Shown one piece after another: positions 7,018-16,039 of a stretch of DNA of 51,360 nucleotides. Location: contig DATAUG010000080.1 in the NCBI GenBank assembly GCA_036268355.1, positions 1 to 51,360 on the forward strand, in the 5' to 3' direction. The translations under genes and the position numbers were made by a program. The stretch is from DASQPJ01 sp036268355 (GTDB lineage Bacteria; Actinomycetota; Actinomycetes; Sporichthyales; Sporichthyaceae). The notes under the pieces are model-generated. The model worked only from the letters and a program-made list of their open reading frames with translations, did not search any database and had not been told where the DNA came from. Every line of letters begins with the position of its first letter. The first letter of the stretch is position 1.

Positions 7018-8369
7018 CAGCCGGCCCCGACCTGCGGACTGCTGCCTTGTTCGGGGGTGAAGGCGAAGTCCAGGTGGGTGATCCCGCGCATGAAGTTGTT
7101 GCCCAGGAACGTGGGGTTGGAGGCACGGAAGTCCGGGATGCGGGTGAGGATTTCCTTGAAGAGCGCTCGGAGCATCGACTTCGCCAGGTTGCTGCCGAGG
7201 CAGAAATGCACTCCGCCGCCGCCGAAACCGCAGTGTGGGTTGGGGTCCCGCGACAGGTCCATGCAGTCGGGATTTTCGAACGCCTTCGAATCGCGGTTGC
7301 CGGAGGAGTAGAACATCACGACCTTGTCCCCGGGCATGATCCGCGCTCCGGCCAGCTCGGTCTCCACGATCGCGGTGCGCCGGAAGTTCCCCACCACCGC
7401 GCCGTATCGGATCATCTCCTCGACGGCGGTGTCGATGCGGGCCTCGAAGTCCTCCGTCAGCCAGGTCCGCTGCTCGGGGAACTCGGTCATGGCCAGGACC
7501 GCAAAGCTCGCCGTGTGTTTGGTGGTGTCGGTGGCCGCCACGCTCATCAGCACGAAGAACGCGCCGAGTTGCGCCTCGTCGAGGCGCTCGCCGTCGATCT
7601 CGGCCTGGACGACTCCGGTGAACAGGTCGTCGGTGGGGTTCGTCAACCGGTCGGAGTACATCTCCGCGGCGATCTCGTGCAGGATCGAGGCCGCCTCGAC
7701 CTGAACCTCGTCGGGCTGCCGGTCGCCGAGCACCTCGGGGTCGGCCCAGGCCACGATGTCCGCGGCCGCCTTGCCCGTCAGTTCCCACTTGTCCTTCGGC
7801 ACGCCCATGACTTCGCAGAAGGTCCAAAGCGGCATTTTCTTGGCCAGATCGGTGACGAAGTCGATCCGGCCCGCTCCCGCCACCTCGTCGACGATCCGTT
7901 TCGCGGTCGCGGCGATCTGCTCCTCCATGCGCTTCACCCGCCTCGGGGTGAACGCGGAGGACACCAGTCGACGCAGCTTGCCGTGCTGCGGGTTGTCCAT
8001 GGCCAGGAACGACTGGGTCATGGTCAGGAAGATCGCCGGGAGCATGTCGAACAGCACGCCTTGCCCGGAGATGTAAACCTCCGGGTTGCGGCTGACCTCG
8101 TTGATCTCGGCCAGCGTGGTGACCGCCCAGTACCCGGGGTCGTCCGGATCGGGGATCACGGCTTCCTCGATCGGTCGTTGCCAGGACACGGGGCGCTGCT
8201 CGCGCAGGATCCGGAACAACGCGTTCTGCTCGGCGAAGTCCTGCTTCCAGAATGCCGAGGACGAGATGTCGATCTCGTCGTAGGGCGGCTTGTTCTCCTT
8301 CGTTGCCGGGATGAAGCCGTTGTCGCCGCCCTCGTCCCAGTCGATCTCGTCGATCAGGCTGCTGGTCAT
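7017..8369 (-). CDS. Cytochrome P450
   Basis: A 450-residue soluble bacterial P450. Visible motifs are the heme-binding loop FGGGGVHFCLGSNLA with the axial Cys near residue 390, the K-helix EMIR (ExxR), and an I-helix AATDTT that matches the (A/G)GxDTT oxygen-activation pattern with Ala in place of Gly. The region SFLAMDNPQHGKLRRLVSSA is the C-helix heme-contact segment. The overall look resembles the actinobacterial CYP124/125/142-like branch that acts on sterols and branched lipids, but substrate assignment is inference. Start ATG at 8369 gives the usual acidic N-terminus. Its stop overlaps the reductase start. Two palindromic operators lie about 190-220 nt upstream. Confidence 0.92.
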   Translation of the reverse strand: MTSSLIDEIDWDEGGDNGFIPATKENKPPYDEIDISSSAFWKQDFAEQNALFRILREQRPVSWQRPIEEAVIPDPDDPGYWAVTTLAEINEVSRNPEVYISGQGVLFDMLPAIFLTMTQSFLAMDNPQHGKLRRLVSSAFTPRRVKRMEEQIAATAKRIVDEVAGAGRIDFVTDLAKKMPLWTFCEVMGVPKDKWELTGKAAADIVAWADPEVLGDRQPDEVQVEAASILHEIAAEMYSDRLTNPTDDLFTGVVQAEIDGERLDEAQLGAFFVLMSVAATDTTKHTASFAVLAMTEFPEQRTWLTEDFEARIDTAVEEMIRYGAVVGNFRRTAIVETELAGARIMPGDKVVMFYSSGNRDSKAFENPDCMDLSRDPNPHCGFGGGGVHFCLGSNLAKSMLRALFKEILTRIPDFRASNPTFLGNNFMRGITHLDFAFTPEQGSSPQVGAG

Positions 8370-8554
8370 GGCCGGGCCTCCCGCTTGTGGATCCTTCGGA
8401 CACCACGACGTGCCGTCGGTAGGCACGAGGATCCGCCCCGGTGATCGGGCGCGCATCCTCCCACCGGGGTACTGCGCGACCCGAAGGGGATACGGGCGGC
8501 CGTGGCATCGGGAAAGGCCGTGAAAACCGGATGAAAAGCCGCTCGACCGCAACG

Positions 8555-8592
8555 GTACGAAGTCGTACAGTTCGGGGAGTACGAAGTCGTAC
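8555..8592. promoter_or_regulatory. Two direct copies of the palindrome GTACGAAGTCGTAC
   Basis: GTACGAAGTCGTAC occurs at 8555-8568 and again at 8579-8592, 24 bp centre to centre. Each copy is a 6+6 palindrome (GTACGA, two bases, TCGTAC), the form expected for a dimeric TetR-type repressor. The sites lie in the 434-bp space between the divergent P450 and MacB-like genes and could control either. The rest of that space (8370-8803) shows only short GAGCGCAGCGAGCG-type palindromes around 8637-8705 and no gene. Confidence 0.6.
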
Positions 8593-8803
8593 TGATTCCT
8601 TTCGGGTGGTCGCGACGAGCTTGCGAGGTGGGCGTGAGCGAGCGCAGCGAGCGGACCAACGAGCGCTGCAGCTTGGCGAACGCTCACGCTTGCGAGGCTG
8701 CGGCGTGAGCCTGCGATCGGTTCTGGGCGACAAACGCCCGCCCCGGGCCCGGACCGGCACCTCAGCTGCGGTTTCGGCACCGGACGTGGCCGCCGGCGAC
8801 GGC

Positions 8804-10183
8804 ATGGACGCGGCCCGGGAGCGGACGCCCGAGCCGGATCCCGCGCCTGTTCGGCAGCGCCTTCGGGTGCGCCGGACCATGCCCGGCGGGCGGGCGCGGC
8901 AGAGCGTCACGTTCGCGTGGGGAGGCATCCTCGCGAACAAGATGCGAGCGGCGCTGACCATGCTGGGCATCGTGATCGGCGTCGCCTCGGTCATCACGTT
9001 GGTCGCTGTCGGCACCGGGTCGTCGGCCGCGGTGCAGGCGTCCATCGACCGGTTGGGCTCGAACAGCCTGTTCGTGCTGCCGACCTCCACGGTCGCGGGC
9101 GGCCAGGGCAGCGCGTTCCTGTCCCAGCTGCGTCGCATGCTGGGCATCAAGGCCGGCCAGGACGAGGGCACCCACGACCGGAAGTCCCAGCTGACCTACG
9201 ACGACGCCGCCGCCCTGATCAACAACCCGATGGCACCGGACGTCGCTGCGGTTTCCCCGGCGGTCGTCATCCGCAGCGCGGTGGCCACCCACGGCACCTC
9301 CTCGCACACGGTCGGCATTGTCTTCGGGGCCACCCCGAACTACCTCGACATCGACAACGACACCGTCACCGCCGGGCGCAACTTCACCGACGCCGAGTAC
9401 GCCGCCCACCGCAGGCTGCTCCTGCTCGGCACCACGGTGGCCGCCGACCTGACCGACGGCGACCCGTCCGACCTGATCGGGCAGGACGTGCGCCTCAACG
9501 GCCAGCCCTTCACCGTGGTCGGCATCCTCGGCTCGAAGGGGTACTCCGGGCAGCAGGACCTGGACGACCGGGTCTTCGCCGCCGGCACCGCGGTCTCCGA
9601 CGCCCTCTACGGCTACGCCCCGCCCGGCCAGGGACCGCTTTCCGGCCTCGACGTGCAGGCGACCTCGCGGGCCACCACGGCCGCCGCCCAGACGGAGGTG
9701 CAGGCGATCCTCGGCGCCCGCCATCACGTCGGGCTGGCCAACACCGACTTCGTGGTGTTCAACGCCTCCGCGGTGTTGTCCGCGGGGGCCTCGACCGACA
9801 AGACGTTGACGATCCTGCTCGCCGCGGTGGCTGGGATCTCACTGCTGGTCGGCGGCATCGGGGTCATGAACATCATGCTGGTCTCGGTCACCGAACGAAC
9901 CCGGGAGATCGGCATCCGCAAGGCGATCGGTGGCACCAGCCGGGACATCATCGGGCAGTTCCTCGGCGAGGCCGTGATCCTGTCCATGTTCGGCGGGATC
10001 CTGGGGGTCGGTATCGGTCTGGCGGCCAGCCACTTCACCATCGTCGGCGTGCAGCCGGTGGTCGCAGGCTGGTCGATCTGGCTGGCCTTCGGCGTCTCGC
10101 TGTTCACCGGCCTGTTCTTCGGCTTCTACCCCGCCAGCCGCGCCGCGGCGCTGCGCCCGATCCAGGCGCTGCGTTATGAGTGA
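8804..10183 (+). CDS. MacB/FtsX-type ABC transporter permease
   Basis: Predicted membrane permease of 459 residues from ATG 8804. GTG at 8705 and ATG at 8879 are alternatives, and the N-terminal Pro/Arg-rich tail is uncertain. It has one TM helix (GILANKMRAALTMLGIVIGV), a large extracytoplasmic MacB_PCD domain (about 80-330), then three C-terminal TM helices with the FtsX signature SVTERTREIGIRKAIGGTSR and a closing FYPASRAAALRPIQALRYE. These permeases drive mechanotransmission or export of peptides and lipids together with an ATPase. No ATP-binding subunit lies beside it, which is unusual because the pair is normally an operon. A strong terminator follows the stop. Confidence 0.88.
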   Translation: MDAARERTPEPDPAPVRQRLRVRRTMPGGRARQSVTFAWGGILANKMRAALTMLGIVIGVASVITLVAVGTGSSAAVQASIDRLGSNSLFVLPTSTVAGGQGSAFLSQLRRMLGIKAGQDEGTHDRKSQLTYDDAAALINNPMAPDVAAVSPAVVIRSAVATHGTSSHTVGIVFGATPNYLDIDNDTVTAGRNFTDAEYAAHRRLLLLGTTVAADLTDGDPSDLIGQDVRLNGQPFTVVGILGSKGYSGQQDLDDRVFAAGTAVSDALYGYAPPGQGPLSGLDVQATSRATTAAAQTEVQAILGARHHVGLANTDFVVFNASAVLSAGASTDKTLTILLAAVAGISLLVGGIGVMNIMLVSVTERTREIGIRKAIGGTSRDIIGQFLGEAVILSMFGGILGVGIGLAASHFTIVGVQPVVAGWSIWLAFGVSLFTGLFFGFYPASRAAALRPIQALRYE

Positions 10184-10196
10184 CCAAACCCCGTAG

Positions 10197-10238
10197 CGTC
10201 CGACCGGATGTGGCCCACAGGCCACATCCGGTCGGACG
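10197..10238 (+). terminator. Strong intrinsic-type hairpin after the MacB-like gene
   Basis: A perfect 19-bp stem with a 4-nt CACA loop begins 14 nt after the stop: CGTCCGACCGGATGTGGCC pairs with its exact complement ending at 10238, followed by TT. It is the most stable hairpin I saw in the window and is a good transcription terminator. Confidence 0.8.
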
Positions 10239-10269
10239 TTATGCAGCGCCACGGGCCAACTGCCGTCGT

Positions 10270-10341
10270 GGGGTGTCACCCCGTACGACGGGTGTCCGGG
10301 GCGTGTCGTCGCCTGCGGGCGGTCGATGGGGGTGACACCCC
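10270..10341. repeat. Two palindromic cores spaced exactly 59 bp
   Basis: GGGTGTCACCC centred at 10276 and GGGTGACACCC centred at 10335 sit between the MacB-like terminator and the exporter operon. Both are followed by CGTACGAC, so the repeat unit is longer than the core. The 59-bp spacing is the same as at 38.1 and 44.7 kb. Confidence 0.85.
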
Positions 10342-10457
10342 GTACGACCACGGGAGGGCTGATTCATGCGGCGTCGGCCGAACGACTGATCGCGCCGCAG
10401 CCCGCCGACTGATGCAACTGTCGGTGCTGCCGGCTACCTTCATGCTGTACCGATCGT

Positions 10458-10535
10458 TGCCAAATGCGCTCGGAAGTAGTCGGACTTCAAGGCCTGAAGG
10501 CTGCTCCTGTCGGCCTACTTCCGATCGCATTGGCA
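10458..10535. promoter_or_regulatory. Long imperfect inverted repeat before the ABC exporter
   Basis: TGCCAAATGCGCTCGGAAG (from 10458, continuing TAG) is nearly complementary to CTACTTCCGATCGCATTGGC (ending about 10534). The arms of about 24 nt differ by one bulge and two mismatches. A smaller palindrome CTTCAAGGCCTGAAG fills part of the loop. Lying 25 nt before the GTG start of the exporter, it could be an operator for an efflux-type repressor or a 5' UTR hairpin. Confidence 0.55.
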
Positions 10536-10560
10536 GTGGCGGCAATTGTGGGGGTGAACG

Positions 10561-12372
10561 GTGGCGACCGCGGCAAGAGACCGGCAGGCGGTGCCGGAGC
10601 GCGCTACGTCGTTGCCTGACGCGGTCAGGCAGCGCGGAATGCTGCTCGGCCTGCTGCGCGATCGCCTGCGGGCCTATCGCGGGTCGGTGATCGCGCTTGT
10701 GGCGTTGCAGTTCCTGCAGACCGCCGCGGCGCTGTATCTGCCGACGCTCAACGCGGACCTGATCGACCGGGGAGTGGTGCTCGGGGACACGCGCTACGTC
10801 CTGCGCGAGGGCGCGGTGATGCTGCTGTTCACGCTGCTGCAGGTAACCACGTCGTTGTGCGCGGTGCTGCTGGCGGCGCGCACCGCGATGGCGATCGGTC
10901 GCGACCTGCGGGCCGCGGTGTTCGATCGGGTGTTGGAGTTCTCCGGTCAGGACGTGGCCCGCTTCGGTGCGCCGTCGCTGATCACCCGCACCACCAACGA
11001 CGTGGCGCAGGTGCAGGCCTTTCTGATGACCGCTTTCACCATGGCCGTACCGGCGCCGGTGATGTGTGTCGGCGGGATTGTGCTGGCGTTGCACCAGGAC
11101 GTCTCGCTGTCCGGGTTGTTGTTGCTGAGCCTGCCGGTGCTGGTCGGCGTGATCCTGGCGATCGTTGCGCGGATGCGGCCGCTGTACCGCCGGATGCAGA
11201 CCCGCATCGACACGGTGAACCGGGTGCTGCGGGAGCAGATCGCGGGCATCCGGGTGGTCCGGGCGTTCGTCCGAGAACCGGCCGAGGTGGCCCGATTCGG
11301 GGTGGCCAACGAGGAGCTGAGCGACGTCTCGATCCGGGTCGGTCGGCTGATGGCGCTGATGCTGCCCGCGGTGATGCTCGTGGTGAACGTGTCCAGCGTC
11401 GCGGTGCTGTGGTTCGGCGGGCACCTGATCGACGACGGTCGGATGCAGGTCGGCGCGTTGACCGCGTTCCTCAGCTACCTGATGCAAATACTCGGCGCGG
11501 TGCTGATGGCGACGTTCACGTTCATTCAGCTGCCCCGGGCCGAGGTGTGCGCCGAGCGGATCGTCGAGGTCCTGGACGCTGCCGGGTCGCTCGCACCGCC
11601 GGTCGAACCGGTGCGGACGCTGCCCGAGCCGGGGCGGTTCGCGGTACGCGACGTCGAGTTCCGCTACCCGGGCGCGGAGGCATCGGTGCTGCGGGGTGTC
11701 ACCTTCGAGGCGGTGCCGGGCGGGGTCACCGCGATCGTGGGCAGCACCGGCGCGGGCAAGTCGACGCTGCTGCGCCTGGTTCCCCGGTTGGCCGACGTCA
11801 CTGCGGGTTCGGTGCTGGTGGGCGGTGTCGATGTCCGGTCGCTGGCCCCGGAGGTGTTGGCGGCAAGCGTCGGCTATGTGCCGCAGCGGCCCTACCTGTT
11901 CTCCGGAACCGTGGCCAGCAACCTGCGGCTGGGCGCCCCGACCGCGAGCGACGACGAGCTGTGGGCGGCGTTGGAGGTCGCGCAGGCCCGCGCGTTCGTC
12001 GAGGCGATGCCCGCTGGGCTGGATGCGCGCATCGCCCAGGGCGGGACCAACGTCTCCGGCGGGCAGCGGCAACGCCTGGCCATCGCCCGGGCCCTGGTCG
12101 CACACCCGCGGCTGTACCTGTTCGACGATTCCTTCTCGGCGCTCGACTACGCCACCGACGCCGCGTTGCGCACCGCCCTGCGGCCGTGGGTCGCCGGGGC
12201 GACGTCGATCGTGGTCGCGCAGCGGGTCAGCACGATCCGCGATGCCGACCGGATCGTGGTGCTCGACGCCGGCACGGTGGTCGGCGTCGGAACACACGCG
12301 CAGCTGTTCGACAGCTGTCTGACGTACCGTCAGATCGTGCTGTCGCAGATCTCCGCGGAGGAGGCCGCATGA
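10561..12372 (+). CDS. ABC exporter half-transporter, subunit with degenerate ATP site
   Basis: A 603-residue type IV exporter half: six TM helices (about 35-330), then an NBD. Walker A is GSTGAGKST (about 393), the signature is VSGGQRQR (about 498), and Walker B is LYLFDDSFSALD (about 520), where the catalytic Glu is replaced by Asp. The NBD Q-loop and H-loop region (VAQRVSTIRDADR) has Gln-Arg in place of the usual His, another mark of a degenerate site. The GTG start is chosen from the frame onset; its RBS is weak. The next gene overlaps by ATGA and supplies the partner subunit. Together they resemble heterodimeric multidrug or lipid exporters of the TM287/288 type; the substrate is unknown. 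Confidence 0.92.
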   Translation: MATAARDRQAVPERATSLPDAVRQRGMLLGLLRDRLRAYRGSVIALVALQFLQTAAALYLPTLNADLIDRGVVLGDTRYVLREGAVMLLFTLLQVTTSLCAVLLAARTAMAIGRDLRAAVFDRVLEFSGQDVARFGAPSLITRTTNDVAQVQAFLMTAFTMAVPAPVMCVGGIVLALHQDVSLSGLLLLSLPVLVGVILAIVARMRPLYRRMQTRIDTVNRVLREQIAGIRVVRAFVREPAEVARFGVANEELSDVSIRVGRLMALMLPAVMLVVNVSSVAVLWFGGHLIDDGRMQVGALTAFLSYLMQILGAVLMATFTFIQLPRAEVCAERIVEVLDAAGSLAPPVEPVRTLPEPGRFAVRDVEFRYPGAEASVLRGVTFEAVPGGVTAIVGSTGAGKSTLLRLVPRLADVTAGSVLVGGVDVRSLAPEVLAASVGYVPQRPYLFSGTVASNLRLGAPTASDDELWAALEVAQARAFVEAMPAGLDARIAQGGTNVSGGQRQRLAIARALVAHPRLYLFDDSFSALDYATDAALRTALRPWVAGATSIVVAQRVSTIRDADRIVVLDAGTVVGVGTHAQLFDSCLTYRQIVLSQISAEEAA

Positions 12373-14363
12373 GTGGGCGGCCTGCGTCCCCACCAGGGAC
12401 CGCGGCGCCTCGGCGGATGCCAGGGGCGCCCGGCCCGGCCGCCCGATTCGGCCAGGGGCCGATGGCCGCGGCGGTCCCCGCGGAGAAATCGCTGAACTTC
12501 GGACGTTCCTCCCTGCGGCTGCTCCGCCTGCTACGACCGGACCGCGCGGTGCTCGCCGTGGCCGGGCTCTGCGGCATCGGTGCGGTCACGTTGAGCGTGT
12601 GGGGGCCGCGGTTGCTCGGTCGGGTGACCGACCTGGTGTTCGCCGGGCTGATCGGCAAGCACCTGCCGGCCGATCAGACCAAGGCGCAGGCGATCGCGCA
12701 GTTGCGGGCAACCGGCCACGGCAACACCGCCGACCTGATCGCGAAGGTTCCGGTGCAGCCCGGCCACGGCGTCGACTTCACCGCTGTCGCGCACACCCTC
12801 GGCGCGGTGTTGGCCGTCTACGTGGGCGCGTTCTGCCTGGCGCTCATCCAGGGCCGCCTGGTGACCCGCAGCGTGCAACGGATGGTGTTCCGGATGCGCC
12901 GCGATGCCGCGGCGAAGCTCACGCGGCTGCCGTTGTCCTACTTCGACGGTCAGCCCCGCGGCGAGGTCCTCTCCCGGGTCACCAACGACATCGACAACGT
13001 GGCCCAGACGCTGGCCCAGACCCTCAGTCAGCTGGCCACCTCGCTGCTGACCATCACCGGCGTGCTCGCGATGATGTTCTGGATCTCCCCGTTGCTGGCA
13101 CTGGTCGCGCTGGTCAGCGTCCCGGTTTCGGTGTCCGCCGCACGGTTCATCGGCCGCCGCGCGCAACCGGAGTTCGTCAAGCAGTGGGCGAGCACCGGAC
13201 GGCTGAACGGTCACATCGAGGAGACCTACACCGGGCATGCGCTGGTGAAGGCCTTCGGTCGGGCGCCGGAGTCGGCAGCGACGTTCGCGGAGCACAACGA
13301 GGCCCTCTACGCCTCGGCGTACCGGGCCCAGTTCATCTCCGGCTTCATCCAGCCGGCTATGACATTCGTGGGCAACCTCAGCTACGTACTGGTTGCTGTC
13401 GTGGGCGGGTTGCGGGTGTCCGCCGGTGTTCTGACGCTGGGTCAGGTACAGGCGTTCGTCCAGTACTCGCGGCAGTTCAACCAGCCGGTGACCCAGGTGG
13501 CCTCGATGGCGAACCTGCTCCAGTCCGGGGTCGCCTCGGCCGAGCGCATCTTCGAGTTGACCGACGTCCCGGAGCAGACCCCCGACCCGGCGCCGGTGCC
13601 GATGTCCGTGCCGGTCCGCGGGCGGGTGGCGTTCGAGGAGGTGTCGTTCCGCTACACGCCCGATCGGCCGCTGATCGACGAGCTCTCGTTGCGCGTCGAG
13701 CCGGGCCGGACGGTCGCGATCGTCGGGCCGACCGGAGCCGGCAAGACCACACTGGTGAACCTGCTGATGCGCTTCTACGACCTCGACGGCGGCCGGATCA
13801 CCCTCGACGGAATCGACATCGCCGACATGCCGCGGGGTCAGTTGCGCGCGAACATCGGGATGGTCCTGCAGGACACCTGGCTGTTCTCCGGAACGATCGC
13901 CGACAACATCGCATACGGCTGCCTCGGCGCCACCCGCGAGCAGATCGTCGCGGCCGCGCGGGCCACCTACGTCGACCATTTCGTGCGCACGCTGCCCGAC
14001 GGCTACGACACCGTGCTGGACAGCGACGAGGCCGCCCTCTCCGCCGGGGAACGCCAGTTGATCACGATTGCCCGGGCCTTCCTCGCCGACCCGGCCATCC
14101 TGGTTCTCGACGAGGCGACCAGCTTCGTCGACAGCCGCACCGAACTGTTGATTCAGCAGGGCATGGCCTCGTTGCGGGCCGGGCGGACCAGCTTCGTCAT
14201 CGCACATCGGCTGTCCACGATCCGCGACGCCGACCTGATCCTGGTGATGCAGGACGGCCGCATCGTCGAGCAGGGCCGCCACTGCGAGTTGCTGGCCGCC
14301 GATGGCGTCTACGCCGGGCTGCACGCCGCACAGTTCGCGCAGCCGATCGCCGGCGATCAGTAG
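12369..14363 (+). CDS. ABC exporter half-transporter, catalytic partner subunit
   Basis: A 664-residue partner of the preceding subunit, starting in an ATGA overlap. A Pro/Ala-rich N-tail of about 45 residues precedes six TM helices. There is an extra loop (about 85-140) between TM1 and TM2, as in several actinobacterial exporters. In the NBD, Walker A is GPTGAGKTT (about 452), Walker B is ILVLDEATS with the catalytic Glu, and the H-loop is VIAHRLST. The signature is LSAGE instead of LSGGQ. This fits the heterodimer rule: the degenerate site pairs this altered signature with the Asp-bearing Walker B of the first subunit, and the good site pairs its own Walker motifs with the first subunit's VSGGQ. 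Confidence 0.93.
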   Translation: MSGRPASPPGTAAPRRMPGAPGPAARFGQGPMAAAVPAEKSLNFGRSSLRLLRLLRPDRAVLAVAGLCGIGAVTLSVWGPRLLGRVTDLVFAGLIGKHLPADQTKAQAIAQLRATGHGNTADLIAKVPVQPGHGVDFTAVAHTLGAVLAVYVGAFCLALIQGRLVTRSVQRMVFRMRRDAAAKLTRLPLSYFDGQPRGEVLSRVTNDIDNVAQTLAQTLSQLATSLLTITGVLAMMFWISPLLALVALVSVPVSVSAARFIGRRAQPEFVKQWASTGRLNGHIEETYTGHALVKAFGRAPESAATFAEHNEALYASAYRAQFISGFIQPAMTFVGNLSYVLVAVVGGLRVSAGVLTLGQVQAFVQYSRQFNQPVTQVASMANLLQSGVASAERIFELTDVPEQTPDPAPVPMSVPVRGRVAFEEVSFRYTPDRPLIDELSLRVEPGRTVAIVGPTGAGKTTLVNLLMRFYDLDGGRITLDGIDIADMPRGQLRANIGMVLQDTWLFSGTIADNIAYGCLGATREQIVAAARATYVDHFVRTLPDGYDTVLDSDEAALSAGERQLITIARAFLADPAILVLDEATSFVDSRTELLIQQGMASLRAGRTSFVIAHRLSTIRDADLILVMQDGRIVEQGRHCELLAADGVYAGLHAAQFAQPIAGDQ

Positions 14364-14453
14364 ATCGTGTGGTCGGCCTGGCTGATTCCGAATCCGCGCC
14401 CGTTGCGGTCGAAGCACCTCGCCCTCGCGCCAGGCGCCCGAGGCCCCGACACG

Positions 14454-15059
14454 TCAGGCCGTCGTCAACCCTGCGATGATCCCGGCGGCCGCCGACGGTT
14501 CCAGGTGATCGGTGTTGAGCACGACGTCATAGTGGTGGGGCTGTTCGGCACCGATGTCGTAGAAGCGCTTGAGGTAGTCCGCTCGGTTGGCGTCCAACTT
14601 CGCCAGCTGCTTGGCGTCCTGCGACAGTCGATCCGCTCGCGCCTCCGGCGAGGCGGTGAGGAACACGCGCAACGTGTCGCGACGGGCACGCAGGGCGTAC
14701 GACCCGGCGTGCGCCATGATCACGACCCCGCCCAGTTCGGCGACCTGGCCGATGGCCGCTCGGATCAGATCACGCAACGCAGCCTCATCCGGTGTGTCAT
14801 CCACCATCGGGGACACGTAGGCACCCATGGTGGATGTCGCCACCGCGGTGGGACCGAGCCGGTCCAGGACCCGGTTGATCAGCGACTTGCGTCGCTCGAC
14901 GTCGGCGATCTGGGCGGGGGCCAGCTCAGCCTGGCGTGCGGCCAGAGCAACGATCTCCTCGTTGACCAGCCGGTAGCCCAATTGCTCGGCGACGAGCGGG
15001 CCCACCTGCTCGCCCCCGGAGCCGTCCACGGCGGATATGCACACGACGCGGAATGCCAT
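14454..15059 (-). CDS. Cytidylate kinase-like family protein
   Basis: A 201-residue P-loop-fold protein starting MAFRVVCISAVDGSGGEQVG. It matches the cytidylate-kinase-like family (PF13189 type): a modified P-loop DGSGGEQVG, then helices with RLVNEEIVALAARQ, a middle segment VVIMAHAGSYAL and a lid-like RVFLTASPEARADR. The canonical GKS/T lysine is missing from the P-loop, as in this family generally, so the substrate is uncertain. ATG 15059 is preferred to the upstream in-frame ATG at 15140 because the homologous region begins there. It converges with the exporter operon, with 90 nt between the stops. Confidence 0.75.
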   Translation of the reverse strand: MAFRVVCISAVDGSGGEQVGPLVAEQLGYRLVNEEIVALAARQAELAPAQIADVERRKSLINRVLDRLGPTAVATSTMGAYVSPMVDDTPDEAALRDLIRAAIGQVAELGGVVIMAHAGSYALRARRDTLRVFLTASPEARADRLSQDAKQLAKLDANRADYLKRFYDIGAEQPHHYDVVLNTDHLEPSAAAGIIAGLTTA

Positions 15060-15190
15060 GGCCGCGACCCTACTCGGCCGCGCCGGTCCGCCGAGGAGCA
15101 GCAGTACCAATACCCCAGGCGGCCCGAGGCATCGCAGCACTGCGATCGCTGGGTGGCGTGTTGGCGACCAGGCGCGCCCTGACAGCCCGG

Positions 15191-16039
15191 CTACGCGCCC
15201 CTCAGGGAAGCGGTCTTGAAAAGGTTGACCGGGTCGTTCAACGACACGGCGACCATGGGCTCTTGTCGGCGATGGCCGGACGGCCCGGGCCTGACCGCGG
15301 TTCCGTAAATGGTGAAGCCGATCGCGTGATGGGCGAAATTCATCGGTCCCTCATTCATCCGGACGGCGACCACGCCCGTTGCCCCCATCCTCAGCGCCGA
15401 GGTCTGGAAGCGTTCCATGGCGGATTCGCGCGCGGCATAAAGGGCGTTCGTGAAGGCAGTCAACTCGACGTTCTGCATGCTCTGGGAGAGCGTGTCCCCG
15501 GCGGTCCGTCTCGGGGCGTACACGAAGGCCGCGCCGTGGGCCAGACCACAGGTCTCCCACCCGGCGTTCTGCAGCAGAGCGAAGTCCCGGCCGCTCAGAT
15601 CGGAGACGAACGGTCGACCTGGCCGGCCACCCGCCGACGGCGCGACGGCAGTCCCGACCAGCACCACGTGGACCGCGTGCCGATGTATCGACACGTCCAC
15701 TCTCACTCCGACCACACCTTGGGCGTCGACCCGGCCGCATTCGGTACCGATCCGTTCGACCGCCGCGTCGAAGGCCGAATGCCAGGCATAGGAGGCCCCG
15801 CCGATCTCGCCGCTCGCCCACTGCCAGCTGAATGACGGAATTGAGAAGACGCCCGCGCCGCAGACCAGTTCGACGGGCTCCCACCCGATCGAATGCAGCA
15901 CCAACGCCTCGTCGAGGGACAGGTCCGAAGTGACCGGGCGGTTCTTGCCGGATCTCACGCCGCCCGCGGGTCCGGAAGCTTTCCGTGCCGCTTCCCGTAC
16001 TTTTTGACGAAGAACCGACCACTCAGGTTGGGTGCTCAT
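15191..16039 (-). CDS. Double YbjQ-like domain protein, third of three in the PspA operon
   Basis: A 282-residue cytoplasmic protein with two repeats of a YbjQ/UPF0145-like unit (about 35-135 and 145-255). Each opens with a pattern like PVTSDLSLDEALVLHSIGWE or PFVSDLSGRDFALLQNAGWE, has a helix with A-ARESAMERF, then a GVVGVRVD or GVVAVRMN strand and a terminal V-LVGTAV or IYGTAV strand. UPF0145 proteins form pentamers and have been called heavy-metal-binding, but no function is established. The gene is the last of five overlapping genes starting with pspA. The start overlaps the previous stop (ATGA). No signal peptide or TM segment is seen. Confidence 0.8.
   Translation of the reverse strand: MSTQPEWSVLRQKVREAARKASGPAGGVRSGKNRPVTSDLSLDEALVLHSIGWEPVELVCGAGVFSIPSFSWQWASGEIGGASYAWHSAFDAAVERIGTECGRVDAQGVVGVRVDVSIHRHAVHVVLVGTAVAPSAGGRPGRPFVSDLSGRDFALLQNAGWETCGLAHGAAFVYAPRRTAGDTLSQSMQNVELTAFTNALYAARESAMERFQTSALRMGATGVVAVRMNEGPMNFAHHAIGFTIYGTAVRPGPSGHRRQEPMVAVSLNDPVNLFKTASLRGA

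Noticed and set aside
5644..9171. A single 1175-residue minus-strand protein
   Set aside because: The reductase starts at 7017 with a clear flavin site; upstream the frame is a shadow of the P450, which is coded in another frame.
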